A stretch of DNA of 45,541 nucleotides from a virus, in IMG/VR virus record IMGVR_UViG_3300008267_000093, positions 1-45,541 of that record. The stretch is one strand, 5' to 3'. The notes below the pieces were generated by a model that did not search any database, had not been told where the DNA came from, and was given only the letters and a program-made list of their open reading frames with translations. Positions 8,351 to 18,600 of the stretch are shown piece by piece. Position numbers and translations under genes: made by a program. Within the stretch, counting starts at the first letter, position 1, and each line of letters begins with the position of its first letter.

Positions 8351-11035
8351 TTATCCATTTATTATTATCGGTTCACAGCAACCAATTTCATTTGTTAATT
8401 TTCCAGTGAAATATTTTAATAATTTACTATTTTCACCTAAAGATAAATCTGAAATACCAGACTGTGTTAATTTACAACCAAATCCTATTTCATTTGTAAA
8501 AGGGTCTGTTATTTTAGTAGCAATAGTATATTGTGAAGGACAATTAGACCCATCTACTGATGCTACAATATCTTTACCGTAACCATAAAAAGTTTTAAAT
8601 TTTAAAAATTTATTACCACTTTTAGCTGGTATTTCTATTGGTTCCAAAATGTTACCATAAACATAAGTATTAGATTCTGTTAATTCATAAGGTTTAATAT
8701 ACCATTTACACCCAGCATTACACCCACATTTAGTATTAACACTACAACAAATATTACCACTAGTATACATAGTATATTCATTAGTATCTTCTATACCATT
8801 TTCCCAATAACTTTCAAAATAAGTAGAATTACCACCAATTGCTTTACAACATTCTGTATCTATAAATATAGTTTTATGTTTTGTTAATGTGTTTTCATTA
8901 TTAACATCTTTATTATAAACATTAAAAACATAAAAACCAGTCTCTTCATCAATAAATTTATCTGAAACATTGTTACATGATAATTGAGCATTATTTTTAA
9001 TTTTATTAACACAAACTTTTAAAGCATCATCATCACTATCAGTTGGACAACCACAAATATTTAAACTTTGAACTGGCATAGGGTCTTCAATAATTTCAGA
9101 AGTATAAACATAACACTGACTTAAATCATTACCTACATTATCTACAATGTCTATAAAAGTTTGACCATTATAACCATTAATAAGACCTAAATTGTAATTT
9201 GTAAATAGATTACTAGAATTAATAATATTAGTTGAACTTCTTACTGTGACTGGAGTAAAGTTAGGAATTAAAGTTCTAAATTGATTGATATATTTAGAAC
9301 CACCATCATAAGGTCCAGCATGTGGGTTATTACCTAATAAAATATCAATATCGCTATTGATACCACCAGTTTGTCTATACCATAATCCGTCTGATTGATA
9401 ACATAACTCATCGGTGTTTGGTAAAGGTTTAGGGTATCCATCAAAATCAACTGGATATAATGACAAATCAACTTCTAACCCATTAGCACTTAAAACTTGA
9501 GCAAATAAATCAATATCTATTGGTTTATCAGCAATGTATATATATTCGTTAAATTTAATTAATCCATTTGGTATACCCATAAATTTCATTAGAAATTCTA
9601 TGGATTTTCTAGCACCTTTTGATTTCCATATCCATGGTGAGTTTATTATCAATCTTCTCCACAACTCAATATCTAATTCTGAAGGTGTCATACCAATTGA
9701 TTGACCAGCATATTGAGCTGATGAATTATTTGTAAAAGTGTTAATAAAATCATCACCTAAAGCTGTTGAAATTAGTTCCCAACCTAAAACTCTAGCTAAA
9801 TCTTTTAAATATTTATCTGGCATATTATTTTTCTTGTTGTATGTAACAACATGGGCGAAAGATATGCCTTTTATAAATTTATTTATATCATCAAAAGACC
9901 TACCATAGATATTTAATGTTTTTGTAACTTTTTGACCAGTAGAGGTATCTAAATGTTGGTCATCTAAATGGTAAGGCAGCGTATCAAAACTGCTTATCGA
10001 TTCCGAAACGAAAAACCTAGAAACTAAACTAGTTTCATTTGAATCGTAATTGTTAACAATAGAAAGTAAATCACCCACATAAGATTCATAACTTCCAGAA
10101 GCAAAATCTAAATTATAACCATCAGTTACTGGCCAAGTAACAGTTTTATTTTTAATTAATAAATTACCATCTTCTGTTTTTTCTGGGTATTCAAAAGTGG
10201 TTGTATATTTAGGTATTGTTTCTAAGTTTAATAATTGTTTTTTTAATCCATCAATAGAATTAAAAAACACATCAACTATTTTTTTAATAGGTTTAATATG
10301 GTAAATATCATTAGTTGCTGTACCTCCAGTAAACGGGTTACCATTAATGGTTAAATATATGTAACTGTCACTTATATCAGTTGCCCCAGTGAATGAAACT
10401 ATTTTATATTCTTCTTGGTTGAAATAAACACAAAAATTGCTATAATTAGTTGTTAAATTTCTAATTGTATTATTTTCGTTAAATGTATCGGATAGAGTAC
10501 CGTTAGTAACATAATTAATTTCAAAAGGATTAATGATTAAGTTTGTATTAACTTTAAAAGTAGCTATATCATTAAGTGAATCATAATTATATGATTCAAC
10601 TGTATTACCAAAAGATAAACTAGATGCAATTACTGGGTTAATATATAAAGCTGCTGGCCAAGTAATAATTATATCTTCAAGTGTTACTCTAAGATATTCA
10701 CTTAACGACCCAAATAAAGCATGATTTTTAAGGTTAGTTTGGTCTAATCTTAAAATAGTTTTATTGTTAAATTCAATTACCGAGTTTAAATTTTTTTCTT
10801 CAACTTTTAATTCATCAATAGTATAATAATTTGAAAAATTATTAGTTGAATAAATTTTTGTTACTTTTGGGTCTAAGTTTGTTGTTACACTAAAGTTACC
10901 AATTGTGAATAAAGTATTACCCCCATTGTTGGTAAGTTGTAAACCAACTAAGTCTGGACTATATTCAGAATATTCTATATCACGATTATATTTTGTGATT
11001 TTTGAATACCCAGGTACTTTAATTTTTTTAGCCAT
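8351..11035 (-). CDS. Baseplate protein with P2 gpI-like (tail protein I) segment (894 aa)
   Basis: The central part (about residues 400-500) resembles phage tail protein I, a baseplate component that links to the fibres. Visible features are DLARVLGWEL, then LWRRLIINSPWIWKSKGARK, then SIEFLMKFMGIP; the 'LWRRLL.N.p...ksKGtrksIe.ll..fGip' pattern is typical of that family. At 894 aa it is far longer than P2 gpI (about 180 aa), with long additions on both sides. The C-terminal third is Cys-rich (CGCPTDSDDD, TECCKAIGG, CGCNAGCKWY). It follows the gp25- and gp6-like genes and precedes fibre-like genes, as I follows J in P2. The assignment rests on motif recall. Confidence 0.6.
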   Translation of the reverse strand: MAKKIKVPGYSKITKYNRDIEYSEYSPDLVGLQLTNNGGNTLFTIGNFSVTTNLDPKVTKIYSTNNFSNYYTIDELKVEEKNLNSVIEFNNKTILRLDQTNLKNHALFGSLSEYLRVTLEDIIITWPAALYINPVIASSLSFGNTVESYNYDSLNDIATFKVNTNLIINPFEINYVTNGTLSDTFNENNTIRNLTTNYSNFCVYFNQEEYKIVSFTGATDISDSYIYLTINGNPFTGGTATNDIYHIKPIKKIVDVFFNSIDGLKKQLLNLETIPKYTTTFEYPEKTEDGNLLIKNKTVTWPVTDGYNLDFASGSYESYVGDLLSIVNNYDSNETSLVSRFFVSESISSFDTLPYHLDDQHLDTSTGQKVTKTLNIYGRSFDDINKFIKGISFAHVVTYNKKNNMPDKYLKDLARVLGWELISTALGDDFINTFTNNSSAQYAGQSIGMTPSELDIELWRRLIINSPWIWKSKGARKSIEFLMKFMGIPNGLIKFNEYIYIADKPIDIDLFAQVLSANGLEVDLSLYPVDFDGYPKPLPNTDELCYQSDGLWYRQTGGINSDIDILLGNNPHAGPYDGGSKYINQFRTLIPNFTPVTVRSSTNIINSSNLFTNYNLGLINGYNGQTFIDIVDNVGNDLSQCYVYTSEIIEDPMPVQSLNICGCPTDSDDDALKVCVNKIKNNAQLSCNNVSDKFIDEETGFYVFNVYNKDVNNENTLTKHKTIFIDTECCKAIGGNSTYFESYWENGIEDTNEYTMYTSGNICCSVNTKCGCNAGCKWYIKPYELTESNTYVYGNILEPIEIPAKSGNKFLKFKTFYGYGKDIVASVDGSNCPSQYTIATKITDPFTNEIGFGCKLTQSGISDLSLGENSKLLKYFTGKLTNEIGCCEPIIING

Positions 11036-11045
11036 TTTTTATTAA

Positions 11046-11969
11046 TTAAATTGTTGTAATATTAGTAAAAGTTTTAGCAAAATCAATCACACTTCTTTCT
11101 TCTCTAACTTCAAATAATTGCGAACCAGTAATTTGGTCTTTAATTTCATATAGGTTATATTGTTTGTAAATGTTATTACTAAAGTTGTATATAGTATAAA
11201 TACCATCCTCGATACTTTTTGTTTGATTTCCATACAATGCAATTGCTAAAGTTTCAATATCATGCTCTACCATTTCAACTTCAATCATTATAGGGTTAAA
11301 AAAAGTATTAGTTAAAATAATTTCTTGATTAGGTTGCCCAATGAATGGTGTAGCGTTTGGTTTAACGTTAGGAGCTGAAGATGGTGATAAAGTACAAAAT
11401 GCTAAACTAGAATTATCATTTAGACGATATCTAATAGCTTTTTGATTTGAGTTAGTTAAGTTTTGATTAACTGGTTCTGCTCTGTTGTTAGATGTTATAA
11501 CTCTATAGAAATTATTTATTTTAGCATCAGTAGTTGATGATGTTGTATTAAGATATTCAATTCTATAACCTACTAACCCATTATTCTCAAATCTATTAGC
11601 AAAATTTGAAGGAATACTAGATATATCGAACAAAATACCTTTTATATCTGGATATGCAGATAAAACACCCACATCAACAATCTTAGTTCTTATTTCAACT
11701 GGTTTGATTATTATAGTATAAAAACCTTTTACTGAAAATTGAGAGACTGGTAATTTTAACGTATATAAACCACCAAAAACTTCAAAACCAGTCACATTTG
11801 ATTGAGACTTGTTTGGGTTATCTATTTTTTCCAATACATTATTTGGATTTAGTTTTATTAAATTAGGTGTATCATTTCTATCCCTACTAGGTGTAAAATG
11901 ATAGAATATTTCAACATCATCTGGTGAAATATCAGCTGGTCTTATTGTTCCGTATGTTCCACTAGCCAT
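11046..11969 (-). CDS. Unknown baseplate-region virion protein (307 aa)
   Basis: Not recognised. Starts MASGTYGTIRPADISPDDVE, a polar N-terminus without signal or membrane segment. The body alternates hydrophobic beta-type strands with Asn/Ser/Thr-rich loops and contains a single visible Cys (SLAFCTLS). It ends 10 bases before the gpI-like gene. A 147-base gap lies upstream, one of the few non-coding breaks in the operon, so this gene may start its own transcript. A structural role is inferred only from position. Confidence 0.5.
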   Translation of the reverse strand: MASGTYGTIRPADISPDDVEIFYHFTPSRDRNDTPNLIKLNPNNVLEKIDNPNKSQSNVTGFEVFGGLYTLKLPVSQFSVKGFYTIIIKPVEIRTKIVDVGVLSAYPDIKGILFDISSIPSNFANRFENNGLVGYRIEYLNTTSSTTDAKINNFYRVITSNNRAEPVNQNLTNSNQKAIRYRLNDNSSLAFCTLSPSSAPNVKPNATPFIGQPNQEIILTNTFFNPIMIEVEMVEHDIETLAIALYGNQTKSIEDGIYTIYNFSNNIYKQYNLYEIKDQITGSQLFEVREERSVIDFAKTFTNITTI

Positions 11970-12116
11970 ATTACTTTTTTATTTATTTATTTTTATTTCA
12001 TTAACCATTAAATTGAATTAGTGATTAGATAATTTATTTATTTAATATAAAGGTAATGACAAATGTTTTGAAAGTAACCATTTATCATTATATTCTTTTT
12101 GTTTTATAGTAATACT
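11970..12116 (-). other. Intergenic gap with a possible hairpin
   Basis: No gene is seen here. On the minus strand a 12-bp stem can form from 12090-12079 and 12065-12054 (one G-U pair, 13-base loop). AT-rich sequence follows, including AAATAAATAAA runs that precede the ATG at 11969. No clean U-tract follows the stem, so it is a weak terminator candidate at best. It may instead be a processing or stability element between the 293-aa and 307-aa genes. Confidence 0.4.
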
Positions 12117-12998
12117 TTATTGTCTTATAACCTTAAAATACCCGTTATTATAACCAGAAACATCACCTAGTGTTTTTATCTCAGATAATCTTAAATGGTT
12201 TTCAAAAACACTATTAATACCTCTTTCTATAAATACATCATCATATACTTCTGGTGCTGATGTTATACCTAATAAATATTCTTCTTTTATAATTCCAGAT
12301 AATGAAGTATTTGTTGGGTTAAAACCTTCACCTATATAATTAACAACAGTTAAAGGTATTTGTAATCTTCTACCATCTAAATTAACTTCCCTAAATTTAT
12401 CAGTATAATCTAAATATCTTAACCCATGTGTTTGATTATCGGTCCCTATAGTTGCATCATCAACCGCATCAAAAACATAAATATTTGGATTACTTAAAGA
12501 GGTTATCCTATCAACACCATTTATTGGGTTTCCTAAGTAGTTATCATAAATCGTTTTATTTATATCGAAATTTGTTTTAAATTTAACTTTACTATCATAT
12601 GTTTTTAAATCTTCTATTTTACTTTCAGTAACAGCTGAAAGTGATATACTCAAATAGTTATAATAATCGCTCTCAACGCTTGTAGGGTACCTTAATGGGT
12701 AACTTAAATTGATAGGAGTATTTGATTTTGTGAAAATAGGGTTAGGTGTTCCTTTCATAAAAGGAAAAGTAATATTTAAATTAGTCAATTTATTTTTAAG
12801 AATTGTGTAATCAACTGGAGTTGCAGCTTTGTCGTACTTATCAAATTCTAAATCAGTATATAACCCTATATCATCCATTGTTTGTGTTAACAAAATTTTA
12901 ATATAGAATGTATTGGCTGTTAAACTACCCCAGTTTTTAGAGTAATTATCTCTATCAATGCTATTTTCTAATAATATTTGTCTTTTTATTGTTTCCAT
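12117..12998 (-). CDS. Unknown baseplate-region virion protein (293 aa)
   Basis: Not recognised. It begins METIKRQILLENSIDRDNYS and is rich in Tyr, Asn and Asp, with no Cys clusters, signal peptide or membrane segment. A stretch FREVNLDGRRLQIPLTVVNY reads as a beta-rich virion segment. The start ATG overlaps the stop of the 276-aa gene by one base (TAATG), so the two are probably made in linked amounts. Position between gp6/1527-aa and gpI-like genes suggests a baseplate wedge or fibre-connector part; this is inference. Confidence 0.5.
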   Translation of the reverse strand: METIKRQILLENSIDRDNYSKNWGSLTANTFYIKILLTQTMDDIGLYTDLEFDKYDKAATPVDYTILKNKLTNLNITFPFMKGTPNPIFTKSNTPINLSYPLRYPTSVESDYYNYLSISLSAVTESKIEDLKTYDSKVKFKTNFDINKTIYDNYLGNPINGVDRITSLSNPNIYVFDAVDDATIGTDNQTHGLRYLDYTDKFREVNLDGRRLQIPLTVVNYIGEGFNPTNTSLSGIIKEEYLLGITSAPEVYDDVFIERGINSVFENHLRLSEIKTLGDVSGYNNGYFKVIRQ

Positions 12999-13828
12999 TA
13001 TAATGCATTTATTTCATATAAATCAACAGTTATTGTATCGTTATTATAAGTAACATTATTACTAATCTTTAAATTATTACCTTGATACGTATCATCTATA
13101 AAATAATTAAAACCAGTTTTAGTTCTTATTATTTTATATCTAACATATAATTCTTTAACTAACATATCAATAAACTGTGGTGTGTTTTTAACCATCATGT
13201 TTAATGACTTACCAGTTTTAGCGTTTTTAAAAAGTGCTTTCATATATATGTATTTAGAATCACCAATTTTTAATTCATTTTTATAATCATATATATAAAA
13301 ACCATCTGTAAACCCATTTTTATATTTAAAAGGGTCTTGTGAAATCATTTTAATTTGTACTTGATTTGCACCTTTTGGTTTACCATCTGCTTTAAAATCA
13401 ATGCTATTTAACTTACAAGATAAACTAATCTTATTAACTAATTTTTGGACTAAAGGATTATCACTATCATAAAATAATAAATCTACCATACTTAGTTTGA
13501 AATTGTTTTTTCTATTAGCAATATCATCATCACTAAAACCTATATCGCTATAAAAATTTGTATATGAATTGTTTTTTAAAAAATTAAGATTATAAATTAT
13601 GGTATTTATCTTATTACCATTAGCATCTATAGGTGAAAATCTAGTTTTCTCCCAATCAATAATAGGATTTATTGATAAATCTACTTGTTCATTAACAAAA
13701 ACTTTATCTATTAACTCACCATTATCAACAATTTGATTATCATTGGAGATTGGTAAATTAAAATACAAAAAATTAGATTTTGTATTAATTAAACTAGCGG
13801 TACTTATTTTAAATTTATTAACATACAT
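12998..13828 (-). CDS. Unknown baseplate-region virion protein (276 aa)
   Basis: Not recognised. It starts MYVNKFKISTASLIN and has a Lys/Asn-rich, beta-type composition throughout. The segment QVQIKMISQDPFKYKNGFTD is the only locally distinctive part. The 5' end overlaps the 610-aa gene by 11 bases, and the 3' end overlaps the 293-aa gene by one base. Such tight packing on both sides marks it as a true operon member. A structural role is inferred from context. Confidence 0.5.
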   Translation of the reverse strand: MYVNKFKISTASLINTKSNFLYFNLPISNDNQIVDNGELIDKVFVNEQVDLSINPIIDWEKTRFSPIDANGNKINTIIYNLNFLKNNSYTNFYSDIGFSDDDIANRKNNFKLSMVDLLFYDSDNPLVQKLVNKISLSCKLNSIDFKADGKPKGANQVQIKMISQDPFKYKNGFTDGFYIYDYKNELKIGDSKYIYMKALFKNAKTGKSLNMMVKNTPQFIDMLVKELYVRYKIIRTKTGFNYFIDDTYQGNNLKISNNVTYNNDTITVDLYEINAL

Positions 13829-15623
13829 CTTCTGAACCTTTTGAATTAATTCTATCTGTTATTCTACTTCCAGCAAAATCAGCTGGGAATTTACTCCAAA
13901 GTAAATTCCAAACCCCAAATGGGTCTTGTCTTTTCACTTTAAATATATAATTTTGATATAAATAATGTGAACCATTTAAAAATGGGTACTCTAAAGCTTT
14001 CTCATCACTATCATTTTGCCCTATATCTAATAAATCTCTCCATATTATTCTACCATCACCTAAATTAACCGCATAACTGGGGATATCAAGAGTGAAACTA
14101 TCACCTTGCTCAACATAATTAGAAAAATTTCTAATTTGAGTCAGATAATGTGCTTTATAATAATACCCTTCTTGTCTAGGTCCTAAATCTATAGTTGTCG
14201 TACTTTGACCAGCTATTTTTGATGTTTTTTCGTCTATATAACTTAATTTAACATTTGTTTCTCGGTTTAAAGTATTAAATCTATAGTGCACGTCTTCTAA
14301 AGTCGTTTCTTCTAAAGTTTTTTTATTATATTCAACCAAATCACCATAATATTCTATATTACCAAGTATTGAATCATTGTCATTTATTTGAACCGTAGTT
14401 TCTAATGGTTTAAATGATGTAAATGGAGCACCAGAACCATTGTGAATTTTTTGTATAACTGGTAAATTTAAAATATGTTGTGGATTATTGTTATTATTAT
14501 ATTGAGTAAAGAATGGTAATTCTAATCCAGATGATACCCTAGAAAATAAATTATTGCTATTAGTTTTTATAATAGTTAAATAAAGTTGACTTAAAGGTCT
14601 ACCTAAGTTATCTTTTAAATCGGTAATATCTATATCTTCATTGAAGATAAATTGTTGTAATCTATCATTAAACAAATTTTGACTAAAACTAGCATTATAA
14701 ATTTCGTAATCATCTGGTTCAATAACTATGGATGATTTAGTTTTTATTTTTTTAAATTTTCTAAAATAATAAACACACTCTTCATCATTTATAAGTTTTT
14801 TAAATCTAGAATTTGTTGTTATTGAACCAACATTAACTGTATCAACAACAAAAATATAGTCCCTATACTCATTATTTTCATCACCTAATTTTGTTACGAT
14901 ATAATCATCATCAAGACCATTTGTGTTTACAACTCTTACTGTATCCCCAACTAATAAATTATGTCTACAAGGTACAGCAAATGCTGTCATTTGTTTCTCA
15001 GAAATATTTACTATAAATGTGTCAATAATTAATAATCCACCATTAACCAAACTATGTTTATCGTCTATAGTACTTGGATAAGTTATGGTTAATTCCCAAT
15101 TTTTAACGTTAGTTATAACACCATTACCATGAAATGGGTCCATATCTGGAATAAAATTAAATCTTTCTCTAGTTGGTTCTAAATCATAAAATTTACAACT
15201 TTCATTAATATCGGTACTAAAATAACCTATCCAACCATCTCTTTCGGTTAAAAAATTATCTAACGCAGTAGGAAAAGTATTATCTTTATTATCAGCGTTA
15301 TCTTTATCTTTAGGGTATGATAAATCTAAGAAATTAGACATAGAATTAAATCCAGCTAATGTATATAAATCTGATTTCAATGAATCATCAAGATTTGTTA
15401 ACACATTACTAATTATTGGGTTTATCGTACCAACTATTCTATAGAATTTACTATTTTGTCTTTCAATATTAAATCTTTCACCTACATCAATAATTTTTAA
15501 AATATCATTATTTGGCATTAATTTACTACTATTATCCAAATTAATTTTAATGTAATTATCTACATTTATAGATTGTTTTGATGTTTCGCTATTTAATCTT
15601 TGTTGTAATCTTTCATTATCCAT
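13818..15623 (-). CDS. Unknown large baseplate-region virion protein (about 601 aa)
   Basis: Not recognised. I chose ATG 15623 (MDNERLQQRL), which lies two bases after the TAA of the 1527-aa gene, over an in-frame ATG at 15650 that would overlap that gene by 25 bases and add nine residues. The protein has mixed alpha/beta composition with no membrane segment. Recognisable stretches are WELTITYP, IIDTFIVNIS and QDPFGVWNLLWSKFPADFAG near the C-terminus; the last is Trp/Phe-rich and could be an interaction surface. It ends EDVC and overlaps the next gene by 11 bases. A structural role is inferred from position. Confidence 0.55.
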   Translation of the reverse strand: MDNERLQQRLNSETSKQSINVDNYIKINLDNSSKLMPNNDILKIIDVGERFNIERQNSKFYRIVGTINPIISNVLTNLDDSLKSDLYTLAGFNSMSNFLDLSYPKDKDNADNKDNTFPTALDNFLTERDGWIGYFSTDINESCKFYDLEPTRERFNFIPDMDPFHGNGVITNVKNWELTITYPSTIDDKHSLVNGGLLIIDTFIVNISEKQMTAFAVPCRHNLLVGDTVRVVNTNGLDDDYIVTKLGDENNEYRDYIFVVDTVNVGSITTNSRFKKLINDEECVYYFRKFKKIKTKSSIVIEPDDYEIYNASFSQNLFNDRLQQFIFNEDIDITDLKDNLGRPLSQLYLTIIKTNSNNLFSRVSSGLELPFFTQYNNNNNPQHILNLPVIQKIHNGSGAPFTSFKPLETTVQINDNDSILGNIEYYGDLVEYNKKTLEETTLEDVHYRFNTLNRETNVKLSYIDEKTSKIAGQSTTTIDLGPRQEGYYYKAHYLTQIRNFSNYVEQGDSFTLDIPSYAVNLGDGRIIWRDLLDIGQNDSDEKALEYPFLNGSHYLYQNYIFKVKRQDPFGVWNLLWSKFPADFAGSRITDRINSKGSEDVC

Positions 15624-15625
15624 AA

Positions 15626-18600
15626 TTAACCGTTTAAAATAATTGAACAACCTACACTGTCAGTAATAGTTGTTGAAACTGTTGATGGTGTAGGACATCC
15701 AGCACCAGTACCAGCAGCATTAATAGTTGTTTTATCATTAACATCATAAATTACATATTTACTAGGTGTTAATGTACCTATACCACCATTAGCAACAACT
15801 GTGAATGTACACACATTAAGTTTAGGGTCGTTTTTATCAACAATTAAAGTTTGTCTATTAATAACCCCAGTTAACACTAAAGCTGGTACTTTAATATTTA
15901 AATCTCTTGTTGTTGTACAACCTACTCTATCTATTAATGTTAAACTTACTTTAACATCTGTTCCAACTAATGGTAATGGGATATTATCTGTAAATGTGTA
16001 TAAAGATTTTGGTGTTGTAATAGTAACAGTTTTTTCTGGTCCATTGTTTATTTTATATTTTAATGTGTATGGGAATCGTTTTATATATAAAATGTCTTTA
16101 TCTGTATGTGAAATACCAAAATTAAAAGTAACTGTAGTTCTACTACATTGTTTAATATTTTCTGGTTTGTCATTAATTGATAAAAATGTATTAGGTAATT
16201 CCATCTCAGATGCATTAATATTAACCCATGTTGGTATAGTTTGAACACAAGTTTTTAATTTATCTTTACCAAAATATTCGTTAGTTAAATAAACTCTCAT
16301 TTTATCAGTACTTGATAACTGAGAGGATGGTATATTAAAATAGTGTTGTGTACCAGCAACATATGGTATAACAACTAAAGTTTCTTTTGAACCAATCACG
16401 TAAACTAAATAAATATTATTATTAATAACACCAGAATTAATATCTATAGGTACAATATATTGATTAGGGTCACATTGTTTAGCCAATACAGCTGTTGAAG
16501 GTTTAGTCGCTTCTAGCTTTGGTGTTAAATGTTTTAAAATAGACGGTATAGTAGAAACAGTTTTAAACGCATCTTCAACCTTTATATTATACAGTCCAGC
16601 AAATAATTGTGTTACTTTAATATTTTCACCGTTATTACTAATCGCTTGGGTTTCATAGCCGCTTGGTCCAGTAATTGTAACAATAAATGGTTGTTTACCT
16701 CCATTGATAGTTACAATGATACCGTCTGTAGAACTAGTTTGACCACCATAACATTGAATATCAACATGTGTTTCAGTTATCACTAAAGGTGTTGGTCCAT
16801 TTATTTTTAAATTATTTATGTCAATTGAATTATTACACGAGTCTTTAATCGTTAGCTTATACCCAGTTAAATCCATATCAGATAATAAATTCTTAATCTC
16901 AAAAGGTATCTGAGCAACAGTAATTGAACCAGACGTTATTGATAGACCTTTACTGTTAAAAAGTTGATAGCTGTAATTACCACAACCTCCATCAATAGAA
17001 GTTATTCTAATTTCACCATCACCAACTGTAGCATTACTTGCATTCTTAGAAACACTAGCTGATGCTGATAATTTAGGTGGTGACGCTACTGTAACTGTTT
17101 GTTTTGTCGTGTTACCATTTTTATCTACTACTGTTATTATATAAGTACCAACATTTAAATTTGAAATAGTTGTTTTTAAATTGTTTGTTAATACACTACC
17201 TTTATTAATAAACCCATTTGGACCACTTACTGTAAAATCAAAAGGTGCTACTCCAAATAAAACTTCAAAAGAAATAGAGCCAGTTGGATTTGATACTGAA
17301 GCACCAACGCTACTAGCTTTTATCGTTAAACTATCAGTTATAGTTTTATTACAAACACCATAAAATCTTTGATTTAGTTTTTCTAAAGCAGATGCCCCAG
17401 GAATAATACCAAAATAGAAGTAATAAGAATGTGATGGTTGTGTAAATACATTTTTACCACCATATCCTCTAAATTTTGAATATTCAACACCATTATCAAC
17501 AGCATCATCAAAGTTATATGTTTTTTGGTCTCTAATATTAAAATAATTATTATAAGGTACAGAAGGAAAAGTATATTTTGGTGCATTAATATTAAAATAC
17601 GTTAAATCTTTATTTAAAGAATAAAATACATCTCTAAAATAAACTCCAGTGTCATTATCTATATCACCCATATCCAATCTATAATTTGGTCTAATAGTAA
17701 CGCCATTTGCAACATATGCGTCATCCAAATTAACACCATATTCACAACTATGTCTAACATTTAAACACTGTCTATAATCCATTGTTACACCTAAACAATT
17801 TATCGAGAAAAATAAACCTGGGACGTTTTTATTTAATTCAACCATACCAGCATTTATTGCTGTTGATGAATTATTTGGGTCTTCATAATCTATTTGTATT
17901 TGAGGAAGTTTATATGATGTAGGTTTTAATAGGTTATATAATATTGGTACACCTTGCCAATCACACGCATTTGTTGAACCTAGTAATGTTAATTCAGTAG
18001 CAAACAATTTATGTTGTGCATTGTGTCTACTTGCAGCGTAATATAATACATCTTCTACTTTAGTATTCTTAAAAAATACTTCAACGTTTTTAACAACACC
18101 ATCTTTTATACCACCACTATCAAATGTCTTATCCTCAGAACCATCTAACCCAAGAATGTTTGGGTCACCATCGTAACAAGAATCTAACAAATAATTTGTA
18201 AAACATGAATTATCAGCATCACCAGCATTATCAGTATCTACACCACTATATCCATCTGACCCTTTAAAATCTTCACAATCGTATTCACAAAATTTTGTTT
18301 CACTATTACTCTTCTTTTTGAATTGCACTAAAAATGCATATAGCGTACCAGTAACCCAATCATTGTAAAAATCAAATCGATATACGTTTAACGCTTCAGC
18401 TAAAGCTGCTTGTAAACAGTCATCAGCACCAGCAAAAACATCTAATAAAGTATTATCATCATCACCAGGATAAAAAACTCTTTTTTTACCATTATATTTG
18501 TCTTTAAGTAAATCTAAATGTGGTGGTGGTAATTCGAAACATCCTGGAGCATAAATATTACCATTAGTTGAGGGACATTCTAAACTAATACATGGTAGGT

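Noticed and set aside
15801-16244. Plus-strand reading frame of 147 codons
   Set aside because: It is the antisense shadow of the SprB-like repeat region of the 1527-aa gene; its hydrophobic, low-information product and the absence of any plus-strand neighbour argue against a gene.
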